A DNA stretch of 64,000 bases, taken from the NCBI RefSeq assembly GCF_000724085.1, contig NZ_CCDL010000002.1, forward strand, positions 434,001-498,000. The letters run 5' to 3'. The translations under genes and the position numbers were made by a program. Below the pieces are notes generated by a model that saw only the letters and a list, made by a program, of their open reading frames with translations, had not been told where the DNA came from and made no database searches. Positions 61,977 through 64,000 of the stretch are shown here, piece after piece; within the stretch, counting starts at the first letter, position 1; each line of letters starts with the position of its first letter. Source of the stretch: Oceanobacillus manasiensis. GTDB lineage: Bacteria > Bacillota > Bacilli > Bacillales > Amphibacillaceae.

Positions 61977-62033
61977 AAATATCTCACTATCTCAAGTATA
62001 CTTTGGTATTAAGACGCGAAAAGTAGTTTTTGC

Positions 62034-62071
<38 letters not shown>

Positions 62072-62075
62072 GAAT

Positions 62076-62118
62076 AAAAAAAGCAAGGTTATATGATTTA
62101 ACATATTGTTCACCTCGC
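62076..62118 (-). terminator. Terminator of the leftward methyltransferase gene
   Basis: On the minus strand GCGAGGT pairs with ACCTTGC (62118-62112 with 62089-62083, one G-T pair), with a 22-nt loop, and is followed by TTTTTTTATTC. It lies about 25 bp after the stop. Confidence 0.55.
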
Positions 62119-62144
62119 CCTACTTTTTATCCGATATTCGAAAC

Positions 62145-62876
62145 CTAACTTATGCTACTTTTTATGACGATAAAAGATGGTCTTCTTTTTTCATTGATCA
62201 ACTTGGGCATTTTTTGTAAGCCTATTGAATTTGACTGTGGTTCAATTATTTTTTCTATTCTTAATCCATTTTTTATGAGCGTATTCATTAATGTTGATAC
62301 GGTACGATGATAAATAATGACACCCTCAACATACCAATTATGCTCCCGTTTTCCTTCTTCTTGATAGTTGTCTACAGCCCAGTGTAACTTTTCACCATCG
62401 ACGTCCTTAACCCAATTGTTAGCTTCATTTCGAGCTGTGACAATAGGATGTTCGGTTGAAAATATGAATTCTCCATTTTCCTTTAGTAAGCTTTTTATCT
62501 TTACAATTAAATTCGAGTAATCTTCTATATAGTGTATTGCTAATGAACTAATTATTAAATCAAAAGTTTTCTGAAAATCTAGTTCTTCTATTGGCTTACA
62601 TATATACTCAATTCTCTCATGATTGTTCTCTAGTTTGGCTAGATTTATCATATTCTTTGAAATATCTACCCCAGTAACAGTTGAAGCACCTTCACTGATA
62701 CAGTATTTAGCGAAATAACCTGCCCCACAACCTAAATCTAATACGGATCTATCTTTAAAATTTGGCATAACAGACTTTATGGCTGGTTGCTCAACAAAAT
62801 CATTATACGTTATTCCACTTTTTCGTAAGGATATATATTCCTTAAAAAAATCATGGTTATCATAAATGTTTTGCAT
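62145..62876 (-). CDS. Class I SAM-dependent methyltransferase
   Basis: This 243-residue methyltransferase of the UbiE/COQ5-like type has the SAM motif VLDLGCGAGYFAKYC, an acidic strand-2 end GVDISKNMINLA, and the SSLAIHYIEDY and EHPIVTARNEANNWV segments. The substrate cannot be told. It has no cluster partner. The ATG at 62876 follows AAGGGGAG by about 11 nt; a GTG at 62888 is inside that site. Codon usage is typical AT-rich like the neighbours. Confidence 0.85.
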   Translation of the reverse strand: MQNIYDNHDFFKEYISLRKSGITYNDFVEQPAIKSVMPNFKDRSVLDLGCGAGYFAKYCISEGASTVTGVDISKNMINLAKLENNHERIEYICKPIEELDFQKTFDLIISSLAIHYIEDYSNLIVKIKSLLKENGEFIFSTEHPIVTARNEANNWVKDVDGEKLHWAVDNYQEEGKREHNWYVEGVIIYHRTVSTLMNTLIKNGLRIEKIIEPQSNSIGLQKMPKLINEKRRPSFIVIKSSIS

Positions 62877-63121
62877 GAATGTTTTCACTCCCCTTTTAGC
62901 CTTTATTCGTACAGTTATTTACAATGTTATGTATTTTAACTGATTCCATAGTTATCATGAATTTGGCTCCTTATGGTCCTTCATATGGAGGATTTAGCAA
63001 TGATCTGCAAAAGTCTCTTTCTCTGTAGCGTGTTTGTTTTAAGAATTCTTTCAGAAGCTCTTTTTGAGTCATACGCTGTTATCAATTGTTAAAGTTTTCT
63101 GTATTAATCTCACATTCTTCC

Positions 63122-63784
63122 TTAGTAAAATAATCTCAATCCAATTATAATTATCATAATATCTGCACATATATGGATAATCCATGACGCCCAGATGGTT
63201 CTATTCTTCTCATTTACTATATGGAAAACTAAACCAATTAACCATAAACCAAAAAAGCAAAGTAAGACAATTTCAGCTGTAAACCACAGCATAATCATTG
63301 GAATATGGTAAGCTGCAAATAATAGCGGACTATATACATACCCCCACTTACGCGGCAATTTAAAAAATATAAAACCCCTGAAGAAGTACTCTTCAAGTAA
63401 AGAGTTCCCAAAGGAAATATAAATCCCAACAAAAATAAAACCAGCTGCTGTAATGCCGAGTCTCTCTGTTAAGTCTTGTTGAATCAGGCTAAGATCAATG
63501 TAAGGTAGAAATAACAAATAAGCAGTAAGCACAATACCTGCTGACGATAAACCGAGAAGCGTTACCTTCAGCCAGTCTCTCTTCCCTAACTTAGATAATG
63601 CAAGTACATCTTTAAAACGAAAATCCTTAAATATCATTTTATAAGTCCATACTACAAGGAAAAAGAAGCTAACCTTACAAATCGTCTTTATAACATAATT
63701 AATCTCTAACCCATGCTCAATAAAGGCAAGTAGACCACAGGTAAATAATGTACTTAGCAAAATATAAGCGATTCTCCTATTCAT
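63122..63784 (-). CDS. CPBP-family intramembrane metalloprotease
   Basis: This 220-residue protein has seven or so hydrophobic helices and the CPBP (Abi/CAAX protease) signatures: EEYFFRGFIFFKL and, later, AAYHIPMIMLWF. Members are putative glutamate/metal intramembrane proteases; some give immunity to bacteriocins. No bacteriocin gene is seen near it. The ATG at 63784 follows GTGGGGGAG; a GTG at 63796 overlaps that site. The 230 bp between it and the methyltransferase gene show no feature I can support. Confidence 0.85.
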   Translation of the reverse strand: MNRRIAYILLSTLFTCGLLAFIEHGLEINYVIKTICKVSFFFLVVWTYKMIFKDFRFKDVLALSKLGKRDWLKVTLLGLSSAGIVLTAYLLFLPYIDLSLIQQDLTERLGITAAGFIFVGIYISFGNSLLEEYFFRGFIFFKLPRKWGYVYSPLLFAAYHIPMIMLWFTAEIVLLCFFGLWLIGLVFHIVNEKNRTIWASWIIHICADIMIIIIGLRLFY

Positions 63785-63901
63785 GTTCTCCCCCACTTAC
63801 CTTCCAATTACTGCAAATAAATAACTAACCTTTTAATTTTAAGTCAAAAAAGACTATCTTTATTTTAACATAACAAATATTCAAAAATGTTATCCAATTA
63901 A

Positions 63902-63937
63902 AAAAGCCTGCTTTCCAAGAAATACAGGCTTTTAGCT
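63902..63937. terminator. Bidirectional terminator at the right edge
   Basis: AAAAGCCTG (63902-63910) pairs with CAGGCTTTT (63925-63933), with A-rich and T-rich flanks. It suggests a gene ending just to the right or left; the window ends 60 bp later. Confidence 0.7.
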
Positions 63938-64000
63938 ATATATTCAAATCTATAAAATGGTTTTTAGTTTTTTGGACTCTTACTATTTGTGCTTATAAGG

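Overview
The window is a stretch of low-GC chromosome from an aerobic, endospore-forming member of the Bacillaceae. Gene content and order follow the Bacillus subtilis segment from gpsA and spoIVA through the aromatic supraoperon, qcr, dapB, dinG, ponA and rnpB to tat and msr. The protein sequences look most like halotolerant genera such as Virgibacillus or Oceanobacillus, but the genus is an inference from general resemblance only. Spore genes (spoVIF, spoIVA, sspM), menaquinone-7 genes, a cytochrome bc complex, cheR and the bacillithiol gene bshA all support this assignment.

Layout. 1-8.6 kb: end of gpsA, spoVIF behind a sigma-K-like promoter, yphE, yphF, spoIVA, hbs, mtrB (TRAP), hepS-menG-hepT, ndk and cheR. 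8.7-14.9 kb: a tightly overlapping aroC-aroB-aroH-hisC-tyrA-aroA operon from which the trp genes that sit between aroH and hisC in B. subtilis are absent. 15-23 kb: ypiA, ypiB, ypiF, qcrABC, ypjA, a miniature ypjB, a yugP-type protease and an inverted ypjC. 22.8-34 kb: mazG (probably started at ATT), dapB, mgsA, bshA, cca, birA, dinG, ypmA, ypmB, aspB and asnS. 34-42.6 kb: dnaD-nth, a leftward recU-ponA pair, yppC, an IS200/IS605-like relic beside sspM, yppE, cdd, gpsB and rnpB. 42.8-48.8 kb: ypsC, ypwA, a type III polyketide synthase operon with two methyltransferase-like membrane proteins, a preQ1-riboswitch-controlled queuosine precursor transporter and a cold-shock gene. 49-64 kb: fhs-ypgQ, an NlpC/P60 hydrolase, a second structured element, thyA-dfrA, tandem tatA plus tatC, yozE, a yqfQ-like gene, an msrA-msrB fusion, a LysM-M14 peptidase, ferredoxin, acylphosphatase, a FAD-Rieske oxidoreductase, a methyltransferase and a CPBP protease.

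How the genes fit together. HepS, HepT and MenG build menaquinone-7, which feeds the QcrABC complex. The Rieske subunit QcrA carries a twin-arginine-like N-terminus and is a plausible client of the TatA/TatC genes about 37 kb away. The aro, tyr and his genes form one aromatic amino acid operon. Fhs, ThyA and DfrA share one-carbon folate metabolism.

No complete mobile element, phage, CRISPR array or defence island is visible. The least explained material is non-coding: two structured elements sharing an identical 19-nt terminus (near 40.1-40.3 and 52.9-53.1 kb), a long palindrome before fhs, a terminator oriented against the genes after dinG, and an operator-like palindrome at mazG. The elements with the shared terminus are the best candidates for something undescribed.
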